From the NCBI GenBank assembly GCA_049649525.1, contig JBARZE010000050.1:310001-374000 (forward strand): a stretch of DNA of 64,000 bases, read 5' to 3'. Numbering within the stretch: position 1 is the first letter of the stretch; every line of letters starts with the position of its first letter. The translations under genes were made by a program, and so were the position numbers. Shown piece by piece: positions 55,017 through 64,000 of this stretch. This DNA is from JAAURB01 sp049649525 (GTDB lineage: Bacteria > Cyanobacteriota > Cyanobacteriia > Cyanobacteriales > Microcoleaceae). Under the pieces are notes generated by a model, which was not told where the DNA came from, did no database searches, and worked only from the letters and a program-made list of their open reading frames with translations.

Positions 55017-55871
55017 GTGGATAACGACTTCGATGGTGACGCTAAAGCAGATATTCATTGGCGAAATGACGATCAAAACCAAATTTGGTTAATGGATGGA
55101 AATACACTCACAACTCAAAGCGATATTGATAATCTCGATACTGCTTGGACAGCGGTTGGTAATGGTGACTTCAATGGAGATGGTAAGGCAGACTTATTGT
55201 ATCGTGACGGTAGCCAATATCAATTGTGGGAAATCGACGGCACTACAGTTGTCAATACCTTCAATATTAGTAGTTTAGATGCGAGTTGGTCTATTGGCGG
55301 TCTGGGTGACTTTGATGGGGATGGGGATGATGACATCGTCTTACGCAATGGTAACGCCAACCGTATTTTAGAAATACAGGACTTCGATCAAGTGGGTGTT
55401 ATTACCCTCAATAACTTCAATTCTGCTTGGTCTATTGTGGGTGTGGGAGATACAGATGCCGATGGGGATGATGACATCGTCTGGCGCAAAAACAACGCTA
55501 ACCGACTCTGGGAAATGGAAGATAATGCCCGTGTTAATGTGATTAATATTGGTGGCTTCAATTCCAGTTGGTCTGTTGTGGGTTTAGGAGATACTGACGC
55601 AGACGGCGATGAAGATATTGTTTGGCGCAGAAACAATGCTAACCGTATTTGGGAAATGGAAGATAATGCCCGTGTAGGTAAACCCATTAATATTGGCGGC
55701 TTCAACTCCGCTTGGCAAGTCAAAGATGTAGAAGACTATGACGGTGATGGGGATGATGACATTCTTTGGCGTAATGGTAATAAGAATAAAATTTGGGCAT
55801 TAGAAAATAATGCAGTAGCCAGCAAGACAAATAGCAACACACTAGACTCAGCATGGGAATTAATCGGTTAA
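55017..55871 (+). CDS. FG-GAP/VCBS-like repeat protein, probably truncated
   Basis: 284 residues from a GTG. Six ~45-residue repeats, each with a calcium-type DxDGDGxDD loop followed by IVWRxxNANRIWEMEDNA and ending SSWSVVGLGD. This is the FG-GAP/VCBS type that folds into a beta-propeller and binds calcium. The frame is open 20 codons further upstream (PIDILLSSPPPSNGG linker) with no ATG and no signal peptide, so it may be the C-terminal part of a larger exoprotein, perhaps the one whose remnant lies 1 kb upstream. Confidence 0.65.
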   Translation: MDNDFDGDAKADIHWRNDDQNQIWLMDGNTLTTQSDIDNLDTAWTAVGNGDFNGDGKADLLYRDGSQYQLWEIDGTTVVNTFNISSLDASWSIGGLGDFDGDGDDDIVLRNGNANRILEIQDFDQVGVITLNNFNSAWSIVGVGDTDADGDDDIVWRKNNANRLWEMEDNARVNVINIGGFNSSWSVVGLGDTDADGDEDIVWRRNNANRIWEMEDNARVGKPINIGGFNSAWQVKDVEDYDGDGDDDILWRNGNKNKIWALENNAVASKTNSNTLDSAWELIG

Positions 55872-56103
55872 TTTCTGAATAAATCTCAATCATCGTTTCA
55901 GTGGGGACGTTCAATAGAATATCTCCACTTTGACTTTTGATCAAATTGAGGTCAAAATACAGACTATTTTTTGCTGATTTTGTGGACAGACATAGCTCAA
56001 CAATGTCAAACTCAAGATAGGAAGTCGGAATATGATGTCCCTAACGGTTTCATCTGCCCCATGTACGAAACTGATAGTGTATTGAGTCGCGGTAAATAAG
56101 GAT

Positions 56104-59049
56104 ATGGATGAAATTCTCCAACAAGCTTACCATGAGATTATTTATGAGTTGCTGATCAACCCGGCGGCAAAATCTGCGCTAGTGTTGAAAAAATCGTCTC
56201 ACTTGATCGATCAAAGCTTCATTGAGTTTCTCGGAGAAATGTCCACACTGCTAGCTGAGAGGAATTGTCCTGAAGATGCAGAAGTCTTAGCGACTCTCCA
56301 CCAACAACTCGAAGCAGCCGAAGACTTAGACGCATGGATATCTGAACATTCTCCGCAACCCGTCCCCGCTAAAAAACCGACACTTTCTCCTCAACAACTC
56401 AAAGAAAAAGCAGAACAGTTATTTCAGCAAGGAACACAACATTTTAAGGCGAATGAATATAATCAAGCTATTCAAGCTTGGCAGCAAGCTTTACCTTTTT
56501 ATCAGAAATGTGGAGAAATAAAAGAAGGGATTAATTGTCTCGGAAAACTTGGTAATCTCTATCAAACAATCGGACAATATCAACAGGCGATCGCCGCTCA
56601 TCAACGAGCTTTAGGATTATCTAAAAACAATAAATATGCTCGTGGAGAAGCCAACGCCCTTAATAGTTTAGGACAAGTTTGTACATTACTCGGACAGTAT
56701 GACCGAGCCATCGCTTGTTATCAAGATTCTTTAGAAATTTCTCAAAGAATTAATTTCAAAACCGCAGAAATTCAAAGCTTAAATTATCTGGGTCAAGTTC
56801 ATTATGCTTTAGCTGAATATCAACCCGCTTTAGACTATCATCAGCAAGCGTTGGATTTAGCGACAAAGCGTAACTTTAGTTTTGCACAAGCTTACAGTTT
56901 GAGTAGTTTAGGTCATACTTATGCAGCGCTACAAAACCTAGAACAAGCGATTGAATTCTATCAACAAGCCTTAACTTTATTTCAGGCAGGAAATCATTCT
57001 TTTCCTCAAGCCAGTTGTCTGAGAAATATAGGATTAGTTCATCAGCGCCTGGGAAATACTGAACAGGCTTTAACTTACACCAATACTTATTTAGAGTTAG
57101 CATTACGCTTAAAGTATCAGGTTGCTGAAGCCAATGCTTACTTAGATTTAGCAGAAATTTACACTAGTCAAGCAGAATATACTGAAGCAATTGCCAGTTG
57201 TCAACAATCCCTTGAAACTCGGCAAGGTTTACAAGATTTGCAAGGAGAGGCTAAAACATTAAATTGCTTAGGAAAAATTTATCAAGTTTCTCAACAACCG
57301 GAGCTGGCTTTAGAAGTATTTAAAAAAAGTTTGGAGTTAGCAGATTCTCAATTATTTCCTCAAGAAAACTTTAAAGCAGCACAAGCATTAGGTGATTTAG
57401 CTGTTGAATTAAATGATTGGGAATTAGCAATTACAGCTTATTTACAAGTAATTAAAGTCTTAGAATCACATCATTTGAGTTGGCTTTCTGATGACCAATT
57501 CGATTCAATTGAATGTATTGAACGCCCTGTTTATCACCAACTCATCCAAGTTTATATTCAACAAAATCAGTTAGAAAAAGCAGTAGAAACTGTTGAACGT
57601 TTTCGCAGTTATCAGTTGGTGCAATCTTTATCAAATCATCAGTTTTCTGTCTCAGAAGATATTGCCGAAGATCTTGAACTCTACCAACGCTTACAACGTC
57701 AAATGACTGCACTTCATTTCCGTCGTCAGTCTGATGAAATGAAACCATTAGGGACTGCTGGTTTAAACCTAAATAGCCATGTCGGTTTACAAATAGAAGC
57801 TGAAGCATTAACGGTATTAAATACTGAAACGCAAAAAATTTGGAAAAGATTGCAAGAAACTGATTCAGTACTCGCTGCCAAACTCCGAGTTATCTCTCTA
57901 AATTTTAGTGAAATTAAAAGTCTTGTTTCTGATGAAAATACAGCTATTTTAAGTATTTTTATGAGTCAAACAGAAATTAATATTTTTATCATTAATTCTG
58001 AGCAGGTTCATTTACATCGTTGTGTCATAGACGAGATTGAAGCGTTTAATAACGGGTTGAATGAAACTTTGTTTAAACCAAGTTTTAAAAATAATTCGCA
58101 GTGGAAAGATAAAATCGGTGAAGTATTACTTAAGCTAGGGCAAAACCTGAAATTAAGTCAACTTGTTTCTAATTATCTTCAAGATATTCAAGAACTTATT
58201 ATTATTCCTGATTTTAGCTTACATTGGTTACCCTTTGCAGCATTACCTGTACTTGTTGAAAATCAACCTGAATATTTAGGAGATCAGTTTCATTTAAGAA
58301 TTATTCCCAATTGTCAATTATTACATTATCGCGCTCCTCAGCAGTCCGATAATTTACTAACGTTAGGAATTGCCGCAATTGCCGGAAATCACGATATATT
58401 AAAGCAATATACTTGTCAAAAAATTGCTCAAATAAAAGATAGAAAAGAAATCAAACACTTCAACTCCGAACCCGACTCAATCAATCAGTTTCAAGCATTT
58501 ATTCAATCTATTAATAGTCTGTATGCTAATCATTCAATTGATTTAAACTTACAACAACCTCGCCAGACTCAGTGGCAATTATTGAATGAATCCTTAACTC
58601 TAGAAGCAATAATGAAATGGGATTTATCTAATTTATCTGAAGCCTTTTTATCTCATAGTAAAATACATAATATAACTGTTTATTCAATGCCTACTTCAGT
58701 TCATCCCATGGCTAATTTACTCTACTGCGGTGTTCAAAAAGTGATTACTAATCTCTGGAATATAGATCCATTTTCTCATTTTATTTTTAGTCAGCTATAT
58801 TATCAAAATAGACAAACTTATTCTATTGTTTCAGCTCTGCAAACTACTCAAAATCAACTTCGGAATCTGACAGCAGAAGAGTTGGCCAAAAACTATCAGC
58901 CGGAGCTAGAAGAGTGGATATTAAGTAAACAAACAAAAGAAAATCAACAACAAATCAATGATTTAAGAACAGCAATTGCTTGGTTATCTCAAAAATATCA
59001 TCCCTTCGCAAATCCTTATTATTGGGCGGGCTACATATTACACGGTTAA
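56104..59049 (+). CDS. TPR-CHAT protein 3, apparent pseudopeptidase
   Basis: 981 residues, no signal peptide, so probably cytoplasmic. An N-terminal helical domain (~1-95), a Pro linker (PQPVPAKKPTLSPQQ) and about eight TPR units (YNQAIQAWQQALPFYQ; YQQAIAAHQRAL; YDRAIACYQDSL) to ~450, then a coiled region and a CHAT-like domain. The domain keeps LIIIPDFSLHWLPFAALP, H810 in LYANHS, VITNLWNID and PYYWAGYILHG, but the LSxCE block reads FLSHSKIH, placing S852 where the Cys should be. I predict loss of peptidase activity and a scaffold or regulatory role. It lacks the YTGCAT element of the other CHAT genes. Confidence 0.85.
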   Translation: MDEILQQAYHEIIYELLINPAAKSALVLKKSSHLIDQSFIEFLGEMSTLLAERNCPEDAEVLATLHQQLEAAEDLDAWISEHSPQPVPAKKPTLSPQQLKEKAEQLFQQGTQHFKANEYNQAIQAWQQALPFYQKCGEIKEGINCLGKLGNLYQTIGQYQQAIAAHQRALGLSKNNKYARGEANALNSLGQVCTLLGQYDRAIACYQDSLEISQRINFKTAEIQSLNYLGQVHYALAEYQPALDYHQQALDLATKRNFSFAQAYSLSSLGHTYAALQNLEQAIEFYQQALTLFQAGNHSFPQASCLRNIGLVHQRLGNTEQALTYTNTYLELALRLKYQVAEANAYLDLAEIYTSQAEYTEAIASCQQSLETRQGLQDLQGEAKTLNCLGKIYQVSQQPELALEVFKKSLELADSQLFPQENFKAAQALGDLAVELNDWELAITAYLQVIKVLESHHLSWLSDDQFDSIECIERPVYHQLIQVYIQQNQLEKAVETVERFRSYQLVQSLSNHQFSVSEDIAEDLELYQRLQRQMTALHFRRQSDEMKPLGTAGLNLNSHVGLQIEAEALTVLNTETQKIWKRLQETDSVLAAKLRVISLNFSEIKSLVSDENTAILSIFMSQTEINIFIINSEQVHLHRCVIDEIEAFNNGLNETLFKPSFKNNSQWKDKIGEVLLKLGQNLKLSQLVSNYLQDIQELIIIPDFSLHWLPFAALPVLVENQPEYLGDQFHLRIIPNCQLLHYRAPQQSDNLLTLGIAAIAGNHDILKQYTCQKIAQIKDRKEIKHFNSEPDSINQFQAFIQSINSLYANHSIDLNLQQPRQTQWQLLNESLTLEAIMKWDLSNLSEAFLSHSKIHNITVYSMPTSVHPMANLLYCGVQKVITNLWNIDPFSHFIFSQLYYQNRQTYSIVSALQTTQNQLRNLTAEELAKNYQPELEEWILSKQTKENQQQINDLRTAIAWLSQKYHPFANPYYWAGYILHG

Positions 59050-59294
59050 ATCAGTGCGATCGACTCTTTTATTCATCTGACGGTCACTTCAAAATGTCCA
59101 CAGTGACTGAATAGAATTCAGAAAAGTAAATGCTTTCTGAGAAAAAGCTACAAAACTATAAGATAGGCGATCAATTGATAAAATCTTGAACTAAAACTCG
59201 ACGACGTTATCACAACTTGATCGGCTTATAACTTGTTATATAGCAATAGCATTTGAATCAAAATTATGCTAAAGTTCGATTGTTGAGAAAAAAC

Positions 59295-59440
59295 TTCCCA
59301 AATCTTAGACTTGGGAAATACTCTCTACCATTAGGGTGGTTTTCTAGATCGCTTGCTTTATGCAAGCAGGGCAGACAGTAGCAGGGGCTGCTAGAAAAGT
59401 ATTGTCCCTGTTACCCTTGCCTAATATTATTTCCCTCGAT
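59295..59440 (+). ncRNA. Candidate structured RNA upstream of tRNA-Thr
   Basis: Nested complementary segments suggest a long rod with a central bubble: GGGAAATA (59313-59320) with TATTTCCC (59428-59435), ATTAGG (59330-59335) with CCTAAT (59420-59425), TTTTCT (59340-59345) with AGAAAA (59393-59398), and an apical hairpin GCTTGC/GCAAGC (59351-59367). An alternative hairpin TTCCCAA/TTGGGAA (59295-59317) competes for the outer strand. The layout recalls 6S RNA but I cannot identify it; terminator or attenuator use is also possible. Confidence 0.35.
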
Positions 59441-59481
59441 ATACTTTTGAGACTATGGTAAATGCGATCGTTACTCCTTAT

Positions 59482-59553
59482 GCCGATGTAGCTCAGGGGT
59501 AGAGCACTCGATTCGTAATCGAGCGGTCAAGGGTTCAAATCCCTTCATCGGCT
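59482..59553 (+). tRNA. tRNA-Thr (CGT)
   Basis: 72 nt. Acceptor stem GCCGATG pairs with CATCGGC; D arm GCTCAGGGGTAGAGC; anticodon arm CTCGA-TTCGTAA-TCGAG gives CGT; T loop GGTTCAAATCC. No CCA encoded. Confidence 0.96.
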
Positions 59554-59604
59554 TAGATTGATGGTCAATTTACCCAGCTTATTGAAGATTAAATTGGATT
59601 CTCT

Positions 59605-60657
59605 ATGCGATTATTGATTGCGGCTAGTGGAACCGGAGGGCATTTATTTCCAGCAATTGCGGCAGCCGATCAACTGCCGGAACATCAGATTGAGTGGTTG
59701 GGTGTTCCGGATCGTTTAGAGACCAAACTCGTTCCCCAACATTACCCGCTACACACCATTACAGTAGAAGGATTTCAGACCAAACTAGGTTTAGGCTCGC
59801 TGCGTACCCTAAATCGTCTAGCAAACTCTATTTTCTATGTCAGACGTTTACTCAGACAAGAGAATTTCGATGCTGTTTTCACAACAGGGGGTTATATTGC
59901 CGCACCTACAATATTAGCCGCTCGTTCTCTCGGTATACCCGTGATTTTACATGAATCGAATGTGTTGCCGGGGAAAGTAACTCGTTTACTCAGTCGCTGG
60001 TGTGATGTGGTTGCCTTGGGTTTTGAAGCAACAAAATCCTATTTACCGATGGCAAAACAAACAGTGGTGGTGGGTACACCTGTACGTTCTGACTTTCTCA
60101 AACCCTCTCAACCCCTACCGTTTGAAATTCCAGAGGATGCTTTTTTAGTAGTGGTTGTCGGCGGTAGTCAAGGCGCTGTGGCAGTCAATCAACTGGTTCG
60201 TCAGGCTGCACCGAGTTGGTTTGAAGCCGGAATTTGGGTGGTACATTTAACCGGAACTCACGACCCGGATATAGATAGTTTACAACATCCTCAATATATT
60301 GCATTACCGTTTCACGATCGGATGGCAGCTTTGTTAAATCGGGCTAATTTAGCCATTAGTCGTGCCGGGGCGGGAACTTTAACAGAACTCGCTATTACTC
60401 AAACCCCCTCAATTTTGATTCCCTATCCCTACGCAGCAGAAGATCATCAAACATATAACGCTGAGATCTTTACTCAAGCGGGTGCCGCATTAATGTTCTC
60501 TCAACGAGACTTAACCGCAGAAAGATTGAACCCAGCAGTATTTGAACTATTCAAATCTCCTGAAAAGTTAGCTGCCATGACACAAGCTACTGCATCTTTA
60601 GCGGTAACAGATAGTGCCAAACAACTAGCTGATTTGATTGTTGAACAATTTAAGTAA
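59605..60657 (+). CDS. murG: UDP-GlcNAc:undecaprenyl-PP-MurNAc-pentapeptide GlcNAc transferase
   Basis: 350 residues. Makes lipid II from lipid I at the inner face of the membrane. GT-B fold motifs: ASGTGGHLFPA at the N-terminus, HESNVLPGKVTR, VVGGSQGAVAVN and SRAGAGTLTEL followed by ILIPYPYAAEDHQ. Full length. The ATG follows tRNA-Thr by 51 bp; the two may share a transcript. Confidence 0.97.
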   Translation: MRLLIAASGTGGHLFPAIAAADQLPEHQIEWLGVPDRLETKLVPQHYPLHTITVEGFQTKLGLGSLRTLNRLANSIFYVRRLLRQENFDAVFTTGGYIAAPTILAARSLGIPVILHESNVLPGKVTRLLSRWCDVVALGFEATKSYLPMAKQTVVVGTPVRSDFLKPSQPLPFEIPEDAFLVVVVGGSQGAVAVNQLVRQAAPSWFEAGIWVVHLTGTHDPDIDSLQHPQYIALPFHDRMAALLNRANLAISRAGAGTLTELAITQTPSILIPYPYAAEDHQTYNAEIFTQAGAALMFSQRDLTAERLNPAVFELFKSPEKLAAMTQATASLAVTDSAKQLADLIVEQFK

Positions 60658-60776
60658 GTTTGCGCTTAAAAATGTGATGCTGCCTGTAAAAATTTAGACG
60701 GATTTTCCAATTATCCATCTAGAAAATATCTAAAAACCGATCATAAATACCCTCTGTGGTGATCAAATGAAACCCT

Positions 60777-62210
60777 TTACAATGATTTGAGAAACTGAAT
60801 TAACGCAATTCTATCATCTTTAGAAAAGGTTCTAAATGTTTCTTTCGAGGTTTCCGCTTCTCCGCCATGCCACAAAATAGCTTCTTCTAAACTACGGGCG
60901 CGACCATCATGAAGATAGCTAGAATAAGGTAAAACCGTTTGAGTTAAGCCAATTCCCCATAACGGTTGAGTTCGCCATTCTAGTCCTGACGCTTTAAAAT
61001 CGGGGCGATTGTCAGCAAGTCCAGTTCCCATATCATGTAATAATAAATCAGTGTAGGGATGAATCGTTTGATTTTCCAATTCTTTAACTTCATAATTACC
61101 AGTCCGCAATTTCGCTACATGACAAGTATTACAATTGGCTTGAGTAAACAATTTCTCTCCTTTTTTCACTTCAGGATTATTGACTAAAGTTCGGGCAGGA
61201 ACAGCTACAGTTTGCACATAAAACGTGGCATCTTCCAATATTTTTTGATCGATATTTGTCTCTTGATCTGATTCTGGAAACATGGGGCTAGTAATTCCCA
61301 TATCATTCACATAAGCAGAAGCCGTTTGTTGCAATAAATTCGGGTTATTGGCTTTCCACCCAAACCGCCCCATGCTTACGCCCTGTTTTTCCACATCCCA
61401 AACTTCATTCACACGACCTGAAATACCGTCTGCGTCTGTATCATCCGAGTCTGCCAAATCTCGAATAGTGGCTTCAGGAACGGCTTCTAATAACCCTAAA
61501 CCAAATACTGGCTGAGGGACTCGTAACGATGTCATTACCTCCGAGGATAGGGGTTGACCACTGGCTAATGTAATTTTAGGATCGGGCGAACGCAAATTGT
61601 AAACTGTCCCATCCCCATATTCTCCCGTTTCTTCTTTCCAATTGATTTCGACCGCTGCCTCTGGGGCATGACCATAAATCCCTTGATCTTGAATTTGAGT
61701 CCCTAAACCGTCTACGGGGGGCGCATTTCCTAAACTGACAGACGCTTCTGGGTGGTATTCTGTTAAGGTTGGGGGTTGCTTCAGTTCAGCCATAGAAGCA
61801 TCAGAACTATTACGACTCTGACTCACTCGAACTAAAAGTTGTCCTTTCTCCGGCAGTCCACGACCATTACGGATATGACAAGCCACACAGGAAGAATTAT
61901 TAAATAATGGCCCCAGTCCCGGATTCACTCTCGCCGGGGCAGTGACAAAGACGGCATCAAAGGCTAAATCTCCATCAACGTGGCGTTCAGCATTAATCTC
62001 ACCTAACCCGGCTGAGGGCTGTTCATAGGCGCTGGAAGTTCGGTTAATAACGGTGGTTTCACCGCCAGCAAGGGGCATTTTTGGGGAAAATAAACCCTGA
62101 TGGTTTAACGCATTCGACAATAATAAACCGAGAATTGCCGCAATGATAAATAGGATGACATACGTCAGGGGTTGTTTATGTAGCGAACGCAGTTGAGGTG
62201 TTGTTTCCAT
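60777..62210 (-). CDS. Di-haem thiol oxidoreductase-like c-type cytochrome (DUF1111)
   Basis: 477 residues. One N-terminal membrane helix/uncleaved anchor (YVILFIIAAILGLLLSNAL), two c-type haem sites, C108-V-A-C-H112 and a second CNTCH near 360, and the COG3488 landmarks ERHVDGDLAFDAVFV and LLHDMGTGLADNRPDF with SYLHDGRARSLEEAILWHGG. It acts on the outer side of the membrane. It follows the imelysin-like gene by 188 bp on the same strand; the pair is widespread and linked to iron uptake (family context). Substrate unknown. Confidence 0.88.
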   Translation of the reverse strand: METTPQLRSLHKQPLTYVILFIIAAILGLLLSNALNHQGLFSPKMPLAGGETTVINRTSSAYEQPSAGLGEINAERHVDGDLAFDAVFVTAPARVNPGLGPLFNNSSCVACHIRNGRGLPEKGQLLVRVSQSRNSSDASMAELKQPPTLTEYHPEASVSLGNAPPVDGLGTQIQDQGIYGHAPEAAVEINWKEETGEYGDGTVYNLRSPDPKITLASGQPLSSEVMTSLRVPQPVFGLGLLEAVPEATIRDLADSDDTDADGISGRVNEVWDVEKQGVSMGRFGWKANNPNLLQQTASAYVNDMGITSPMFPESDQETNIDQKILEDATFYVQTVAVPARTLVNNPEVKKGEKLFTQANCNTCHVAKLRTGNYEVKELENQTIHPYTDLLLHDMGTGLADNRPDFKASGLEWRTQPLWGIGLTQTVLPYSSYLHDGRARSLEEAILWHGGEAETSKETFRTFSKDDRIALIQFLKSL

Positions 62211-62260
62211 AATATTATCCTTGAATTTCTAGCAATACAGAGGACTCAGCAGTCTGTCGT

Positions 62261-62322
62261 GACGTTACATGCAACGTCGTCTTGAAAACTTTGGCGGGAC
62301 GGAAACCGACACCGCCAAGTTT
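62261..62322. repeat. Palindrome and hairpin between the imelysin and di-haem genes
   Basis: GACGTTACATGCAACGTC (62261-62278), a variant of the palindrome at 31561, followed by a hairpin pairing AAACTTTGGCGG (62286-62297) with CCGCCAAGTTT (62312-62322). The hairpin could attenuate read-through between the two genes. Confidence 0.6.
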
Positions 62323-62398
62323 CCGCTGTACAAGATTTTTGATGATTTTCATGATTTTGTTCCCTATTGCCTACTTGCCTATTGCCTACTCCCTACAA

Positions 62399-63565
62399 TT
62401 ACGACTGAACTAATGGCAAAACCTCTTCCTCAATGGTGGTGAAGAGGGTTAAAATTTCGGTCTGAGCCGCTTCCATTTGGCTGATAGCCGCTTCATTTGT
62501 AATATTTTGTTCAATCGGGGCAGGAATAGCACTAACCGCGTTAATAGCAGCTTCCAGTTGTTGTTTAACTTTTTGATCTAAATCCGGTTGCTGGGCGGCG
62601 ACAATATCACTTAAACTGCTGCCTTGGGTTCCGGCTTCGGGAACTTCACCTAAATAAGCATTACGAACACTTAATAGGTTATTTTTAAAGTCATTTAAAG
62701 AAGTTTGGCTGAAGCGGCTTTCTAAATCATCAGTGGTTTGATCTTGAAGGGGAACACCGATTTTTTCGTTGGCGACTTCATCCAAGCAACCGATCATGCC
62801 TTGAACAATTTCGGCAACTGCGGCATCGACCGTGGGATAAGCCGGGTTATCGGGATTTCCTGCTGTGGCTAAGACTTCTTGATAAGCGGGGTTGCCTTCG
62901 ACTCCTGCCACCCAACTTTGAACTAAATCTTTTGCCGTTTGATTAAAAGCAACAGTTAATAAGTTTAATAAGGTTAATTCTCGTTCGTCAAAATCATCAA
63001 CGGTTTTGTTATTTTCTAAACCAAATAATAATAATTCAATCGTGTGAAAGCCTTTCTGTGTCGTTTGTAGCTGTTCGATATATTCTAAATTCAACTCATC
63101 ATTACTATTCAAAATCGCGTTAACATCGGTTTCATTTACGGGCCAATCATCCAAATCTCCGTCATAACCAAGAGAACTAGCGGGGCCAAAGGCAAAGGCT
63201 TCGCTTTGTTCCCAAGGGTTCCTGGCAGCTATCCAGGCTTCTTGGGCGGCAGTCAGGGTTTCTGCGGTGGGGGTTTCGACAAAGGTATTGACGCGACTTT
63301 CGAGAGTTTCAGCTTCCACCACTAATTGTTCATAAGTGGGGATAATCACCTGAGTGGCAAAATCATTGACAACGGCTAATTCTAGCGTGTCTGCAGTCGT
63401 TTCTGAGGTTTGCGGCGTATTACTATTACAACTAACTGTCAATAAAACTAAAGTAGATAAACAGGTGGCCTGCATCAGACGCGATCGCGCAGCGTGGACT
63501 TGTCCGTATCGCCATTTGATAAAATTTATCAATTTAGAGGATTGCTGTACTTGTTGACTTAACAT
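62399..63565 (-). CDS. Imelysin-family lipoprotein (putative iron-regulated)
   Basis: 388 residues. Lipoprotein signal LSTLVLLTVSCNS; the ATG at 63475 (MQATCLSTLV) gives a compact signal peptide and is a plausible alternative start, because 30 extra polar residues precede it in the longer form. Imelysin/ICMP signature GFHTIELLLFG (GxHxxE), with an NPWEQSEAFAFGP block and the ending FTTIEEEVLPLV. Members are periplasmic or surface proteins tied to iron acquisition. It heads the pair with the di-haem oxidoreductase. Confidence 0.9.
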   Translation of the reverse strand: MLSQQVQQSSKLINFIKWRYGQVHAARSRLMQATCLSTLVLLTVSCNSNTPQTSETTADTLELAVVNDFATQVIIPTYEQLVVEAETLESRVNTFVETPTAETLTAAQEAWIAARNPWEQSEAFAFGPASSLGYDGDLDDWPVNETDVNAILNSNDELNLEYIEQLQTTQKGFHTIELLLFGLENNKTVDDFDERELTLLNLLTVAFNQTAKDLVQSWVAGVEGNPAYQEVLATAGNPDNPAYPTVDAAVAEIVQGMIGCLDEVANEKIGVPLQDQTTDDLESRFSQTSLNDFKNNLLSVRNAYLGEVPEAGTQGSSLSDIVAAQQPDLDQKVKQQLEAAINAVSAIPAPIEQNITNEAAISQMEAAQTEILTLFTTIEEEVLPLVQS

Positions 63566-64000
63566 AAATTTATAGTCTGAAGCCCATTTAAACTTGAATT
63601 TTTAGCTGAAATCAGATTATCATTAACTGAAAGTCAGTTGCAACAAAGTTTATCTTCTTTTCATAATTATTTTCAGATAGGGCTAGTTTACAATCTTTTT
63701 CAATTAGGAAACTGAATTAGAGAAACTCACTACAGAGACAACTTGTGTGGTTTATGCCTCCGTGGCGGTAATATTCATAACCCTTTAAAGTTCTGAAAAC
63801 TATCAGCTAAAATATTGGCTTGTCAAACAAAACTACCCTGATTTTCAGGCATAAGTACATAAAAGTAGAATAACATAAGGTTAAATAGAACTATTTTGTA
63901 CCTGCTATTAATGAATTTATATCCGACTAAAATTGGAATGTTGTTCGGATTACGCCGACAATAATCGTGTCATTCTTATCATTATGATCCGGGTTTGTTA
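63566..64000. other. Promoter region of the imelysin gene and window end
   Basis: 435 bp with no gene. ATCAGATTATCATTAACTGA near 63611-63630 weakly resembles a Fur-type site, and TCAG...CTGA forms a short inverted repeat. A 17-codon frame starting at 63911 (MNLYPTKIGMLFGLRRQ) is too short to call. Confidence 0.35.

Noticed and set aside
59295..59440. tmRNA or SRP RNA identity for the structured region
   Set aside because: No tag-peptide frame, no tRNA-like ends and no SRP Alu/S-domain tetraloop motif are visible.

Overview
The window is chromosomal DNA from a cyanobacterium, most likely a filamentous Oscillatoriales-type strain (inference). The base composition is AT-rich and GCGATCGC (HIP1) palindromes recur. 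Several families are typical of or restricted to cyanobacteria: TPR-CHAT proteins, CHAT-CHASE2, DUF1822, DUF928, XisI, a TIGR03943/permease pair and CSLREA/RTX exoproteins. Short dispersed palindromes and a 7-bp tandem repeat are also of cyanobacterial type. Housekeeping genes (aroA, lipA, purH, fabF, acpP, yifB/comM, murG, tRNA-Pro, tRNA-Thr) sit among accessory genes.

Layout. 0-4.2 kb: a hydrophobic protein cut by the window edge, an LRAT/NlpC-P60-like protein with a glycine-rich membrane tail, a small SH3 protein and conserved hypotheticals. 4.2-16 kb: aroA, an ethylene-receptor-like multi-PAS histidine kinase, a membrane hypothetical, a 1537-residue acidic repeat protein with collagen-like triplets and an EF-hand loop, and an orphan OmpR-type regulator. 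16.3-37.5 kb: sodC, then a cluster rich in peptidases and CHAT proteins: TPR-CHAT, a decayed MNT-HEPN module, a caspase-like protein with a Tat-like signal, a second TPR-CHAT, a small secreted protein, a XisI remnant, a subtilisin, and a tight four-gene operon (sigma-like protein, DUF1822, CHAT-CHASE2, DUF928). 37.5-39.2 kb: an IS200/IS605 element with broken tnpA and intact tnpB. 40-53 kb: tRNA-Pro, lipA, purH, FAD/Rieske oxidoreductase, frameshifted SGNH-RTX hydrolase, permease pair, SDR, fabF, acpP, yifB. 53-59 kb: exoprotein remnants and a TPR-CHAT protein lacking the catalytic Cys. 59-64 kb: a candidate structured RNA, tRNA-Thr, murG, and a di-haem oxidoreductase/imelysin pair.

The main discovery candidate is a shared promoter-like element, YTGCAT-N20-TA (the upstream box often preceded by AAAA), about 45-75 bp before the start codon of six transcription units in the 17-37 kb cluster: TPR-CHAT 1, caspase, TPR-CHAT 2, the secreted protein, subtilisin, and the sigma-like/CHAT-CHASE2 operon. 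The spacer is exactly 20 bp in five of the six and 21 bp in the other. A seventh copy, also with 20 bp, faces the 3' end of TPR-CHAT 2. I infer one regulon joining CHAT peptidases, an orthocaspase and a subtilase, possibly read by the sigma-like protein whose own operon carries the element. All of this comes from reading the sequence by eye; no motif statistics or homology searches were run.

Several genes carry single-base frameshifts in short homopolymers (MNT, HEPN, SGNH-RTX). Each could be real decay or a consensus error.
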